Shown here piece after piece: positions 1 to 6,906 of a DNA stretch of 14,154 nucleotides. The notes under the pieces were generated by a model. It saw nothing but the letters and a program-made list of their open reading frames with translations, was not told where the DNA came from and did no database searches. The first letter of the stretch is position 1. Each line of letters starts with the position of its first letter. The stretch is from CAZALT01 sp964485515 (lineage in GTDB: Bacteria > Actinomycetota > Acidimicrobiia > Acidimicrobiales > Acidimicrobilacustridaceae): positions 1 to 14,154 of the forward strand of contig CAZALT010000091.1 of assembly GCA_964485515.1 (NCBI GenBank). Direction: 5' to 3'. Position numbers and translations under genes: made by a program.

Positions 1-315
1 GCCAAGCTCCGCCGCCTCGTCGTGAACCTCATCAACGAGGAGACCTGGACCTCCGTCGACGCTGACCTCAAGGGCGACGCCTACGAGAGCCTGCTGCAAA
101 AGGGTGCCGAGGACACCAAGTCCGGCGCTGGCCAGTACTTCACGCCCCGAGCGCTGACGAGGGCGATGATCGCGTGCCTGCAACCGAAGCCGGGCGAGAC
201 GATCGCGGATCCGGCCTGCGGTACCGGCGGGTTCCTGCTCACCGGACACGAGTGGATCGTCGACCACCACATCGACACGATGGACAAGGACGAGAAGGAG
301 TTCCTTCGCGACGGA
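1..315 (+). pseudogene. hsdM: Type I restriction-modification DNA methyltransferase subunit (HsdM), internal fragment
   Basis: The reading frame is open from base 1, so the N-terminal helical domain lies outside the window. The visible part matches the start of the N6-adenine methylase domain of HsdM: a DADLKGDAYESLL segment, then AEDTKSGAGQYFTPR (about 106-150), then the SAM-binding motif I DPACGTGGF at 208-234, and an EKEFLRD segment ending near 312. In the family, FLR(D/N)EA is followed by the rest of the domain, including the catalytic NPP(F/Y) motif. Here similarity stops abruptly near 312-318. The frame runs on as unrelated, low-quality sequence to a TGA at 583-585, and no other frame resumes the family sequence. 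I therefore see a truncated gene rather than a frameshift. No hsdS or hsdR follows. Without the NPPF motif it cannot methylate DNA. The family call is firm; the pseudogene call rests on memory of the family and not on an alignment. Confidence 0.82.
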
Positions 316-653
316 GCAACTTCAGCAACCAACGGGCCACACAGGTGCACCGGATGGTGTCGTGCCGCGTCCCGGTCGCGCGGGATGACGGCTGCGGGTT
401 GCCAATCCCAGGAAGCTCGCTATGGTCCGGGTCACCCTATGTACACCGTCGGCCCACTCTCGCACTGCTCCACGCAGACCGGCCTCCCTGCCGTCGCTCC
501 GGCGCTCCGTGTCGGGGTCGACGTCGGCGAGCCTCCTGTGACCTGGTGGGCATTGCTCATCGGGGCGCCTCCGACCGCGGATTGACACGCCGTATCCGTC
601 GTCGTTCGATGTGGCGCGTGCTGGAACGCCGCGCTCGAGGAGGATCAAGTCAA
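316..653. other. Spacer after the hsdM break; no recognisable gene until the small basic protein
   Basis: I recognise no protein family on either strand between the hsdM break and the promoter near 582. Open frames here are arginine/proline-rich or low-complexity and look like GC-rich shadows. No tRNA-like T-arm or transposase fragment is visible. The stretch may be debris from the event that truncated hsdM. The last about 70 bases hold the promoter and ribosome binding site of the next gene. Confidence 0.5.
582..610 (+). promoter_or_regulatory. Candidate sigma-70-type promoter for the small basic protein
   Basis: A perfect -35 box TTGACA (582-587) is followed after 17 bases by TTCGAT (605-610), a TANNNT-like -10 with one departure. 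Transcription would begin near 617, leaving a leader of about 37 bases that contains the Shine-Dalgarno AGGAGG at 638-643. The arrangement fits the gene starting at 654. Confidence 0.5.
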
Positions 654-776
654 GTGGCCAAGTCCAAGATGAATCAGCAGACTGGCAAGACGGTGCTCGA
701 GAAGCGCCGAGCCAAGAAGGCCAAGCGCGAAGACACCGCTCGCCAGCGCAAGCGGTCCGCCGCCGCAGCCAGCTGA
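654..776 (+). CDS. Small, very basic hypothetical protein (40 aa)
   Basis: A GTG start at 654 lies 10 bases after a full AGGAGG Shine-Dalgarno (638-643), and a TTGACA promoter lies further upstream. The protein begins VAKSKMNQQTGKTVLEKRRA and continues as a lysine/arginine-rich helix. Fourteen of 40 residues are K or R, and it ends in an alanine run (RSAAAAS). There is no membrane segment and no cysteine. An ATG at 669 would give a 35-residue version but is badly spaced from the Shine-Dalgarno. I do not recognise a named family. The charge pattern would suit a nucleic-acid- or ribosome-associated peptide, but this is inference only. The clean translation signals make it more convincing as a gene than its size suggests. 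It sits between the hsdM remnant and hairpin-rich spacer, with no operon partner. Confidence 0.62.
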   Translation: MAKSKMNQQTGKTVLEKRRAKKAKREDTARQRKRSAAAAS

Positions 777-807
777 CCGACCCCAGGGTCGTCAGCACGT
801 GACGGCA

Positions 808-859
808 GCGACCTCGACGCCCCCCATCGCCCGCGCGGCGGAGGCGGCATCGAGGTCGC
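808..859 (+). terminator. Hairpin downstream of the small basic protein
   Basis: Arms 808-821 and 846-859 form a 14-base stem with one C/A mismatch (G-T on the other strand) around a 24-base loop. It begins 32 bases after the stop of the small basic protein. No T-run follows, so a rho-independent terminator is possible but not proven. Confidence 0.35.
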
Positions 860-993
860 CCGGTGACGTGGATCGGTCGTGGTCTCGCTGATCGTGCATC
901 GGCCGGTCGGCACGTCGTCGGGCCTGTAGTCGGGAGCTCCGCCCCGAGCGCCCGGCTGAGCGCGCCGCCGTTCACGGCCTTTCCCGACTCATG

Positions 994-1014
994 GGGTTCG
1001 CCGTGTTCGAACCC
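994..1014. terminator. Short perfect hairpin in the convergent spacer
   Basis: GGGTTCG (994-1000) and CGAACCC (1008-1014) form a perfect 7-bp stem with a 7-base loop. It lies just left of the stronger hairpin at 1024-1071, between the plus-strand small gene and the minus-strand operon end. It has no T-run and could assist termination in either direction. Confidence 0.3.
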
Positions 1015-1023
1015 GGTGCGAGC

Positions 1024-1071
1024 GGCGATGGTTCAGCCCCGACGCCACCACGTGCGTCGGGGCTGATCGCC
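1024..1071 (-). terminator. Strong hairpin at the 3' end of the minus-strand gene block
   Basis: Arms 1034-1045 and 1054-1065 are perfect 12-base complements around an 8-base loop; T1033/A1066 adds a thirteenth pair. After a 4-base bulge, GGCGAT (1024-1029) pairs with ATCGCC (1066-1071, sharing A1066) to lengthen the stem. It overlaps the last codons and TGA stop of the minus-strand small acidic protein. No T-run follows on either strand, as is common in high-GC actinobacteria. Confidence 0.55.
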
Positions 1072-1431
1072 CTGTGGTGAGGTCGCATGCGGACCGGTCA
1101 CCGCGCCGGACTGCGGGTCGTACACCTTCAGTCCTCGAGCGGTCGCCGCCGCGGTGATCGCCTTGCTCATGGGTTCCGCCGCCGACCAGATGATGTTGAA
1201 GCCGCAGCTCGTCCCGCCCGCCATGGATTGGTTCAGCGGCCACGATGCCCACGGTGAGTTGTCTGGGTCGTCGTCGAGTCCGGGGAACCTCGCTTCGAGC
1301 TCGGAGACGAGCGCGGCGAGCGCCGACGTGAGCGGCTTGTCCCACGATGAGTCGTCCTCGAGCAGCGCGCCGATCTCCTCGTCGTCTTCGGGGAGGTCGT
1401 CGACGTCGAACACGTAGAGGTCGAAGCTCAT
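1033..1431 (-). CDS. Small acidic protein of an unnamed actinobacterial family (132 aa)
   Basis: The ATG at 1431 begins MSFDLYVFDVDDLPEDDEEI. The body is strongly acidic, with ARFPGLDDDPDNSPWASWPL near residues 47-66, a small hydrophobic segment GFNIIWSAAEPMSKAI (77-92), and GLKVYDPQSG (100-109). I recognise the pattern (MS-DLYVF start, ARFP--D-D--SPWA, W-A---A, GL-VYDPQ end) as a widespread small cytosolic family of unknown function in actinobacteria, sometimes found beside toxins. The family normally ends soon after YDPQ. Here about 23 further residues follow, and the last 11 codons lie inside a hairpin, so the natural end may have been altered. The start lies 7 bases after the oxidoreductase stop, suggesting one transcript. 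The Shine-Dalgarno is weak. An immunity-like role is possible but unsupported. Confidence 0.7.
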   Translation of the reverse strand: MSFDLYVFDVDDLPEDDEEIGALLEDDSSWDKPLTSALAALVSELEARFPGLDDDPDNSPWASWPLNQSMAGGTSCGFNIIWSAAEPMSKAITAAATARGLKVYDPQSGAVTGPHATSPQGDQPRRTWWRRG

Positions 1432-1438
1432 GCGGAGA

Positions 1439-2641
1439 TCATCGCAGCCCTTCTCCGGGCTCGACCGGGACACGGCTCGTCGCGCCACGACGCAAGCCAG
1501 GCCGACGTGATGGTCGACGGACGCCGCCGTAGATGCCGGTCTTCGTGATGAGGTCGAACAGCACGGGCTGCGCCGCCCAGGCGGGCACGCGGAAAGACGA
1601 GCCGTTGGGTTGGTAGACCGTCATGCCGTCGTCCTGGATGCCGAGGATGGAGCCCCACCGGTGCTCCGGCGCCTCGAACGCCTTGAGATTCTTGCGTCCG
1701 TCGGCGACCGCCTTCACGTTGTGGACGACGACCCGGTAGCCCCAGTTGCGTGCCGAGCTCCGGTTGGGGTCGCTCGCCGCGATGTCGCCCACCGCGAACA
1801 CGTTGGCGTGACCGGGGACGCGCAGCTGGTCGTCGACCCGGACGAACCCCTGCGCATCGACCATGTCGGCGGGGAGGAACCCGGAGTTGGGTCGCACGTC
1901 GCCGGTCGCCCACAAGACCAGGTCGGCCTCGAAGCGGGCCTGGCCCGTCGACCACTCGACGGGAGCGGTGGTGAGCCGGTCGGCACGGAACCCGTCGGGT
2001 ACCGCAGCGCGGTGACCGGGGTGGAGCTCGACGCCGACGTCGGTGAGCACACGGGCAAGGTGTCGGCGCACTCTCGGGTGATACCCGGGCAGCGGCTCGT
2101 CCTGGCTGAAGAACAGATCGATCGACTTGGTGGGGTAGCGGCGCGCCAGGTTCGCCGCCGCGCTCACCCCCGTGGCACCGCCACCGACGACGGCGACCGA
2201 TGCGGCCGCCTCGATCTGCGACGCGACGGTGGTGAGGCCGTCCTCGATGGCGTCGAGGTCCTCGACCTGGCTCTGGCGCCAGAACCCGTTGGTCACGCCC
2301 GATGCCACGACGAGGTAGTCGTAGCGCACGACGGTGCGGCGTCCATCGGCGCCATCGACGTGGACCAGGTTCTCACCGGTGTCGACCGAGATGATGCCGC
2401 CGTGCACGGTGTGGACCCGGTCGAGCTTGCGGAAGCGGCTCAACGGGGTGAGGTAGTTGCGGCGCCAGCGGTCCGGGTCGGCGAGCCGGTTGCCCAGCTC
2501 TTGGCCGCTGACGAGGGCCGGTTTCGTCGAGATGCCGACCACGTCGGCTGCTCGTCCGAGGTGCGTCGCGACGAGCACGCCGGTGTCGCCCATCCCGGCG
2601 ACGACAACCCTTGGTCGTTCTCTCCGAGTTCCAGTGCGCAC
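1439..2641 (-). CDS. FAD-dependent NAD(P)H oxidoreductase, NDH-2/FSP1 type
   Basis: This is a two-dinucleotide-domain flavoprotein. From the GTG at 2641 the protein has 400 residues. The FAD-binding Rossmann motif is RVVVAGMGDTGV (11-22), where GMGDTG replaces the usual GGGxxG. A second NAD(P)-binding motif SVAVVGGGATGVSAA lies at 148-162. ATG (245-247) is followed by the C-terminal FAD motif VFAVGDIA (281-288). The end resembles the LITKTGIYGGVRRP tail of type II NADH dehydrogenase-like proteins (COG1252). These enzymes pass electrons from NAD(P)H to quinone at the inner membrane face, but the exact substrate cannot be read here. No CxxxxC redox disulfide is seen. The frame extends in phase to 2782, but residues before the GTG look non-coding and no good Shine-Dalgarno marks either start, so the start is uncertain. 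The gene is probably cotranscribed with the small acidic protein. Confidence 0.85.
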   Translation of the reverse strand: MRTGTRRERPRVVVAGMGDTGVLVATHLGRAADVVGISTKPALVSGQELGNRLADPDRWRRNYLTPLSRFRKLDRVHTVHGGIISVDTGENLVHVDGADGRRTVVRYDYLVVASGVTNGFWRQSQVEDLDAIEDGLTTVASQIEAAASVAVVGGGATGVSAAANLARRYPTKSIDLFFSQDEPLPGYHPRVRRHLARVLTDVGVELHPGHRAAVPDGFRADRLTTAPVEWSTGQARFEADLVLWATGDVRPNSGFLPADMVDAQGFVRVDDQLRVPGHANVFAVGDIAASDPNRSSARNWGYRVVVHNVKAVADGRKNLKAFEAPEHRWGSILGIQDDGMTVYQPNGSSFRVPAWAAQPVLFDLITKTGIYGGVRRPSRRPGLRRGATSRVPVEPGEGLR

Positions 2642-2866
2642 GGTCGACAGTGTGGTCGCTGCGGTCCGGTGATCCCAACAGCCTCCTCGCTCGGGCCGAG
2701 GATGATCCGGTGTCCGAGCAGACCTCGTTCGACCACGAGGCGTTGACGTGGGAGGTAGCAGGCGCAGCGCCGCATCGATCACCCCGACGTCGAGGATCTC
2801 TCGTGTGCCCTGTTGGAGCTTCGTCTTCCCTGACGAGGGCGAGGTGTCGGATCGTCAACCGGCTGA

Positions 2867-3637
2867 TCAGAGGTAGTGCAGGATCCGGCGGGGGGAGTCG
2901 AAGAACCGGCTCACGACCACCATCGATTGGTGGACCCCAGGTGGAAGATCGATGCCGAGCGCGTACACGTCCTGCTCGACGCTCGGCGGACCGACGGCGA
3001 GGTTGCGGATCCATGCGTCCATGGGGTCGGCCTGGCCCGTGTCCACGAGGTATCGGGCTGCGATGACACCGGTGCGGCCGACACCGGCGCCGCAGTGCAC
3101 GAACACCATGCCGGGGTCCTCGGCGACGATCTGGTGGAACTCGGCCATCTGCGCGTCGGACGGGGTCTGGCCGTCGCGGATCGGGAGGTGGACGACATCC
3201 ATGTCGAGGCTCTCGATGTACTCGTCGTCGGCATCGGAGCCGACCTCGGCGCGCAGGTCGACGATGGTGGTGACGCCCGCATCGCGGAGCTGCCGCAGGC
3301 CGTCGTGGCTCGGGTTCGCCCCCCTGAGGACTTGAGCATCCACGGTGTGGAGGTTGCCCACACCCGACACCCCCTCGACCGTGGCTGGGTCGACGATGGC
3401 CCGTGCTGTCAGCGTCATGCCGAGGATGGCGAGGTTGCCCAGGGCGAGCACGATCATGGAGCCGACCGCCACCCTGCGCAGGGTTCGGGCTCGTCCCGAC
3501 CTGCGGGAGATGAGTCGACCGGCGTGCGACGGGTCGGGACCGCCCCAGTGCGCGGTCGGGTCGGACGGATCGGTCAGAGCGGGGGGAGGGGGGAGATCGG
3601 GGCGAACGATGTCCTGGTTACCTGGCGCAGAACGCAT
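2867..3637 (-). CDS. Membrane-anchored protein tyrosine/dual-specificity phosphatase
   Basis: The ATG at 3637 gives 256 residues. A proline-rich, arginine-rich N-terminus (RSGRARTLRR before residue 56) precedes one hydrophobic helix at about 57-82. By the positive-inside rule this places the catalytic domain outside the cytoplasm. The phosphatase domain starts near VLRGANPSHDGLRQLRDAG (103-121) and TTIVDLRAE. It carries the CX5R signature HCGAGVGRTG at 181-190, with nucleophile Cys182, phosphate-binding Arg188, and a plausible general acid Asp155 in LPIRDGQTPSD. All elements for cysteine-based phosphatase activity are present. The substrate could be phosphotyrosine, phosphoinositide or another envelope phosphoester and cannot be read here. 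It lies 80 bases downstream of the exported small protein on the same strand and is probably the last gene of that operon. No strong Shine-Dalgarno is visible. Confidence 0.85.
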   Translation of the reverse strand: MRSAPGNQDIVRPDLPPPPALTDPSDPTAHWGGPDPSHAGRLISRRSGRARTLRRVAVGSMIVLALGNLAILGMTLTARAIVDPATVEGVSGVGNLHTVDAQVLRGANPSHDGLRQLRDAGVTTIVDLRAEVGSDADDEYIESLDMDVVHLPIRDGQTPSDAQMAEFHQIVAEDPGMVFVHCGAGVGRTGVIAARYLVDTGQADPMDAWIRNLAVGPPSVEQDVYALGIDLPPGVHQSMVVVSRFFDSPRRILHYL

Positions 3638-3717
3638 TCGGTCGAGGGTAGGCAGGTCGCGGCCGGAATCGTCGCGCGCCCCGGACGAGGGGCAGGGCCG
3701 ACTCGTGTCGCGCCAGG

Positions 3718-4155
3718 TCAGGGCCGGGCATCGGCGTCCTCGACGGTGATCTCCTCGGCCGGTGGGGCCTGGTCGATCGGAACGTTGCCGATCGACATCG
3801 TGTACGCCCGGATCCGTTCGGTGTTCGCATCCTCGATGCACCCTTCGATGCGGTGTCGTGACTGCGGGCCCGCGGCGGGGGAGATGCGGATCTCGTAGCG
3901 GTCATCGGCGACGTGGCGCAGCTCGGCCTGACCGTGGGCGTGGCCGGAGCACGCGCTCCAGGCGGCCTCGGCAGCCTCGCCGAGGTCGCCCTTGTAGTGC
4001 CGCGTGGTCACTCGCATCTGAACCATGGTGACCTCGTCGTCGATCGTCGATTCGGGTCGGGTCTGGGTGACGTCGCCGACCACGTCGGCCAACGCCGCCA
4101 GCGACAGCGCGGTCACGGTCAGGGCAGCGATCCAGGCCCACCTGCCTCTCGCCAC
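3718..4155 (-). CDS. Small exported or membrane-anchored hypothetical protein (145 aa)
   Basis: The GTG start at 4155 begins MARGRWAWIA (GTG read as Met), followed by a hydrophobic stretch to about residue 25 and a DVVGDVTQT segment. This looks like a signal anchor or uncleaved signal peptide; I see no lipobox. The exported part has two cysteines, Cys69 (AAWSACSG) and Cys106 (IEGCIED), well placed for one disulfide. Its beta-rich middle (AELRHVADDRYEIRISP) and final acidic tail (EEITVEDADARP) match no family I know. The gene begins 9 bases after the stop of the three-helix membrane protein, so the two are probably one transcription unit. Function is unknown. Context suggests an envelope partner of the membrane protein and phosphatase. 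Confidence 0.75.
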   Translation of the reverse strand: MARGRWAWIAALTVTALSLAALADVVGDVTQTRPESTIDDEVTMVQMRVTTRHYKGDLGEAAEAAWSACSGHAHGQAELRHVADDRYEIRISPAAGPQSRHRIEGCIEDANTERIRAYTMSIGNVPIDQAPPAEEITVEDADARP

Positions 4156-4164
4156 GTCGGGCGC

Positions 4165-4677
4165 CTAGCGGCGGACCGGCCCGCGGAGAAGGGCGAGCGG
4201 GTCGTGGTCGGTCGCGAGGAAGCCTCGAGGCGGTGGTGACAGCCGCTCGAGTCGGCCGGCGAGGTCACGTTCGAGCGACGGTCCGCCCAAGGCGCGGGCG
4301 AGCCGTTCGACGAACCACGCCACCGCCGAGAGGATGACTCCTGCACCGAGCAGGACCGGGACGAACACGTGCATCTCGCCGCGTCGTGCCGGGGCGGTCA
4401 GCCAGGCGAACGGATCAGTTGGGGCGGGTGCCGCATGTCGGAGGATCGACGGAGTCGGGGAGCCCGGAGCGGGCCGGTCTCGCTTCATCTGCTGTTCGAG
4501 GCGGGAGAGGCGCGCCACCACGAGCATGGTGGCGAGTGCCACCTCGATGGCGAGGACGAAGACGCCGGCGATCAGCGCATGGTTCCACTCCCACCAGTAG
4601 AGGTAGGCGAAGAGGTAGCCGAGTGAGATGACGAGCATCACGAGGCCGATCACCGTGGAGATGCGACGAGCGATCAC
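4165..4677 (-). CDS. Three-helix membrane protein of unknown function (170 aa)
   Basis: The GTG start at 4677-4675 overlaps the TGA stop (4676-4674) of the upstream phosphotransferase gene in a GTGA junction, which points to translational coupling. Helices are predicted at about 7-28 (ISTVIGLVMLVISLGYLFAY), 33-56 and 104-123 (VFVPVLLGAGVILSAVAWFV). A short charged segment LSRLEQQMKRDRP (58-70) and a proline-rich linker follow helix 2. The C-terminal 45 residues are hydrophilic and arginine-rich (SLERDLAGRLERLSPPPRG). I recognise no named family. The coupled translation suggests it is made in fixed ratio with the phosphotransferase and may hold it at the membrane or supply its substrate; this is inference. 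Confidence 0.78.
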   Translation of the reverse strand: MIARRISTVIGLVMLVISLGYLFAYLYWWEWNHALIAGVFVLAIEVALATMLVVARLSRLEQQMKRDRPAPGSPTPSILRHAAPAPTDPFAWLTAPARRGEMHVFVPVLLGAGVILSAVAWFVERLARALGGPSLERDLAGRLERLSPPPRGFLATDHDPLALLRGPVRR

Positions 4678-6878
4678 GACGAGACCTCAGCGGGCTCGGG
4701 GTCGTCGGCGGGCGGGATCGGGGCCTGTGGGATCGCGTCCGGCGGACCATCTTGGTCATCGTCGGTCATGGCGGACCGTGCCGGGGCGATGCGTTCGACC
4801 ACGCCGCTGACGCCGTCGACCGAGATGACGTCGCCCTCCTCGTAGATCGAGGTCGCGTCGGCCACGCCGACCGCGGTTGCCACCCCCATCTCGCGGGCGA
4901 GTATGGCCAGGTGGCTGAGCGGGCTGCCCGTCTCGGCGACGAGTCCGGCGAGTCGGTCGAGCACGCCGGCGAGCACGGGATCGAGGGTGCGAACGACGAG
5001 CACGTCTCCGACGCGGGGATCGTCGCCGAGGTGGACCGGCCCGCTGCCCTGGCCGCCGCCGGCGCCCTGGGCCTGCCCGCCGGTCGAGCGGACCGCCACG
5101 ATCTCGCCTTCCTCGCTCAGGCGGAAGACCGCGGGCAGGGTCCTGTGCTGAGGCTCGGAGCGGTCCCGCAGATCGGCGGGAACCCGTGTCCACCGCACGG
5201 CGTCGACGAGCTCGTCGAGGCGCAGCACGCGGACCTGCTCGACGCGGTCGAGCAGACCGAGGTGGACGAGGCGTCGGCCGATCTCCCAGGCAGCTCGGCC
5301 CGAGAGCTCTTGGACCCAGCGGACCCGAAGGCGCAGCGCCTCCCGCGCCACTGCGATCGGATCCGGCTCCGACGGGCCCAACGGTCCGGGTGCCTCGGCC
5401 GTCGGCGTGCTCGTCGGGGCCGACCCGGTCTCGGGGAGCGCTTCGGCGGGACCGATGCGTGGTGGGAGGAGCCCGAGGACGATCGGTTCGGCCTGGATCA
5501 CCTCGTCGTCGGAGAGCCCTCGGCGGCGCGCCCGGTCGAGGACGACGAGAGCGAGACCGGCCGCGGACGTCCCCTCTCCGGAATCGGGCATGAGCATCCC
5601 GGCCAGCACCTCGTGGCCGTGCAGCGCGGTCAGCGAGCGGTGCGTGTTGGCCAGGATGGCGAGCAGTTCCTCGTCGGTGAGCAGCGCAAGATCCGGCACC
5701 TCTGCGAGATGCGCGTCGGTCGTCGTGACGACGTGGTCGGACAGCGCCGCGACAGCAGCACGGAGCCGACCGACGCGCCAGGCCGCCGCGAGCTTGTGAC
5801 CACCGATGCGGGGGTCGAGGGCCCTCCACCACCGATGGTCGGGGTCCTCGATGCCGAACAGCTCGAGATCGACGGCGAGACGACCCTCGATGCTGACCAC
5901 GACGGGTGAGCGGCGGATCTTGTGGCGCGGCTGCGCACCGCTCAGCGCGACCGCCTCGGTGATCCCGTCGCGCAGCCCTGGCACCCACAGGTCTTCCTCG
6001 AGGGGGGAGAGCGACGCGGGGAAGGTCTCGGCCACCGGTCCCGGTCCGAGGCGCGGTCCGACGGGGGCGGGCACCTCGGTGGTGATGGGCCTGGTCTGGA
6101 GGAGCCACAGGCGGCCGTGCCGGTCGATGGCCCACTCGATGTCCTGCGGGCCACCGAAGTACCGGTCGAGTCGCCGGATCAGCTGCGCCAGCTCGTGGCG
6201 TTCATGACGGCTGAGGGCGGTCGACGGATCCTCGTCGGCGTCGGGGTGGAGCCGCCCGCGTCGGCTGAGGCGGATCGTCTCACCGTCGTCGACCCCGCTC
6301 ACCAGCGAGTCCGGTCCGCCGTCGACGACGGCGACCACCAACTCATCGGTGCCGTCGATGGGGTTGGTGCCGAACGCCACGCCGGCACGGTCGGGTTCGA
6401 GGAGGGGTTGCACGAGGACCCCCATCGGCGCGGGCGCTTCGCCCACGTCGGCGGCGGATCCGACCACCTCGTGCACGGCGTCGAGGAACGCCGCCCACGA
6501 GCGGACGCCGAGCACCGAGGTGAACCGTCCAGCCATGGAGGACCCTTCGGCATCCTCGATGACCGATGACGATCGCACCACGAGCGGGCGCCTCCCGTCG
6601 TCGCTGAGCTGGGACCACGCCTGGCGGATGTCGGGGTCGATGTCGTCGGAGTCCAACCGTGCTGTCGCCTGGACCGTCACGGCGAAGCCCGGCAGGACCG
6701 GGAGATCGAAGCCCGCGGACACGGCGAGGTTGTGGGCCTTCGCTCCGACGAGCTCGATGGTCGCCGCGGCTTCGTCGTCGAGCCAGACGACCGCTCCGGC
6801 CCCGCCGACCTGCGATGCAGGCGCAGGGGTACGACGCACGCCGCACGGGGATGGGGTCGTCCCGGGGTCGATGGCCAT
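4674..6878 (-). CDS. PEP/pyruvate-binding domain phosphotransferase (PEP synthase / rifampin phosphotransferase-like)
   Basis: The ATG at 6878 gives 734 residues and has AGAGG and AAAGG upstream. The N-terminal ATP-grasp (PPDK_N) domain runs to about residue 270. Visible elements are the lysine loop VGAKAHNLA (44-52), PGFAVT, VRSSSVIEDAEGSSMAGRF (101-119), an EPDRAGVAFGTNP segment, and IEWAIDRHGRLWLLQTRPIT closing the domain. A variable middle domain includes ETFPASLSPLEEDLW and a helical VRWVQELSGRAAWEIGRRL stretch. The C-terminal swivelling domain carries ETGSPLSHLAILARE, with phosphocarrier His656, and ends VDGVSGVVERI. The domain order matches PEP synthase and rifampin phosphotransferase. 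At 734 residues it is shorter than typical rifampin phosphotransferase (roughly 865), and the classic PEP synthase Cys-containing C-terminal TIM barrel is absent. I expect ATP-dependent phosphoryl transfer through the histidine to an unknown acceptor. It is first gene of the minus-strand block and divergent from the transporter. Confidence 0.88.
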   Translation of the reverse strand: MAIDPGTTPSPCGVRRTPAPASQVGGAGAVVWLDDEAAATIELVGAKAHNLAVSAGFDLPVLPGFAVTVQATARLDSDDIDPDIRQAWSQLSDDGRRPLVVRSSSVIEDAEGSSMAGRFTSVLGVRSWAAFLDAVHEVVGSAADVGEAPAPMGVLVQPLLEPDRAGVAFGTNPIDGTDELVVAVVDGGPDSLVSGVDDGETIRLSRRGRLHPDADEDPSTALSRHERHELAQLIRRLDRYFGGPQDIEWAIDRHGRLWLLQTRPITTEVPAPVGPRLGPGPVAETFPASLSPLEEDLWVPGLRDGITEAVALSGAQPRHKIRRSPVVVSIEGRLAVDLELFGIEDPDHRWWRALDPRIGGHKLAAAWRVGRLRAAVAALSDHVVTTTDAHLAEVPDLALLTDEELLAILANTHRSLTALHGHEVLAGMLMPDSGEGTSAAGLALVVLDRARRRGLSDDEVIQAEPIVLGLLPPRIGPAEALPETGSAPTSTPTAEAPGPLGPSEPDPIAVAREALRLRVRWVQELSGRAAWEIGRRLVHLGLLDRVEQVRVLRLDELVDAVRWTRVPADLRDRSEPQHRTLPAVFRLSEEGEIVAVRSTGGQAQGAGGGQGSGPVHLGDDPRVGDVLVVRTLDPVLAGVLDRLAGLVAETGSPLSHLAILAREMGVATAVGVADATSIYEEGDVISVDGVSGVVERIAPARSAMTDDDQDGPPDAIPQAPIPPADDPEPAEVSS

Positions 6879-6906
6879 ACCTCTGCCTTTCAGGTCGGCG
6901 TTTCCT

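Noticed and set aside
322..975. 217-codon minus-strand open frame across the small basic protein
   Set aside because: Arg/Pro-rich, no motif, no ribosome binding site, and it overlaps a plus-strand gene with good signals.
990..1016. tRNA-like GTTCGAACCC sequence
   Set aside because: The flanking bases do not make a T-arm stem and no acceptor, D or anticodon arms can be built. The pattern is a simple 7-bp hairpin.
1610..2746. 378-codon plus-strand open frame opposite the oxidoreductase
   Set aside because: Val/Asp/Gly/Arg-rich shadow. The minus strand carries two dinucleotide-binding motifs and the C-terminal FAD motif.
3638..3841. Upstream extension of the phosphatase to a start at 3841
   Set aside because: The extra 68 residues are Arg/Asp/Pro-rich with no domain and would overlap the preceding exported-protein gene by more than 100 bases. 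The ATG at 3637 fits better.
4752..5909. Long plus-strand open frame (385 codons) opposite the phosphotransferase
   Set aside because: It is antisense to a well-supported gene, its protein has no recognisable motif and is rich in Gly/Arg/Asp/Glu, as expected for a GC-rich shadow frame.
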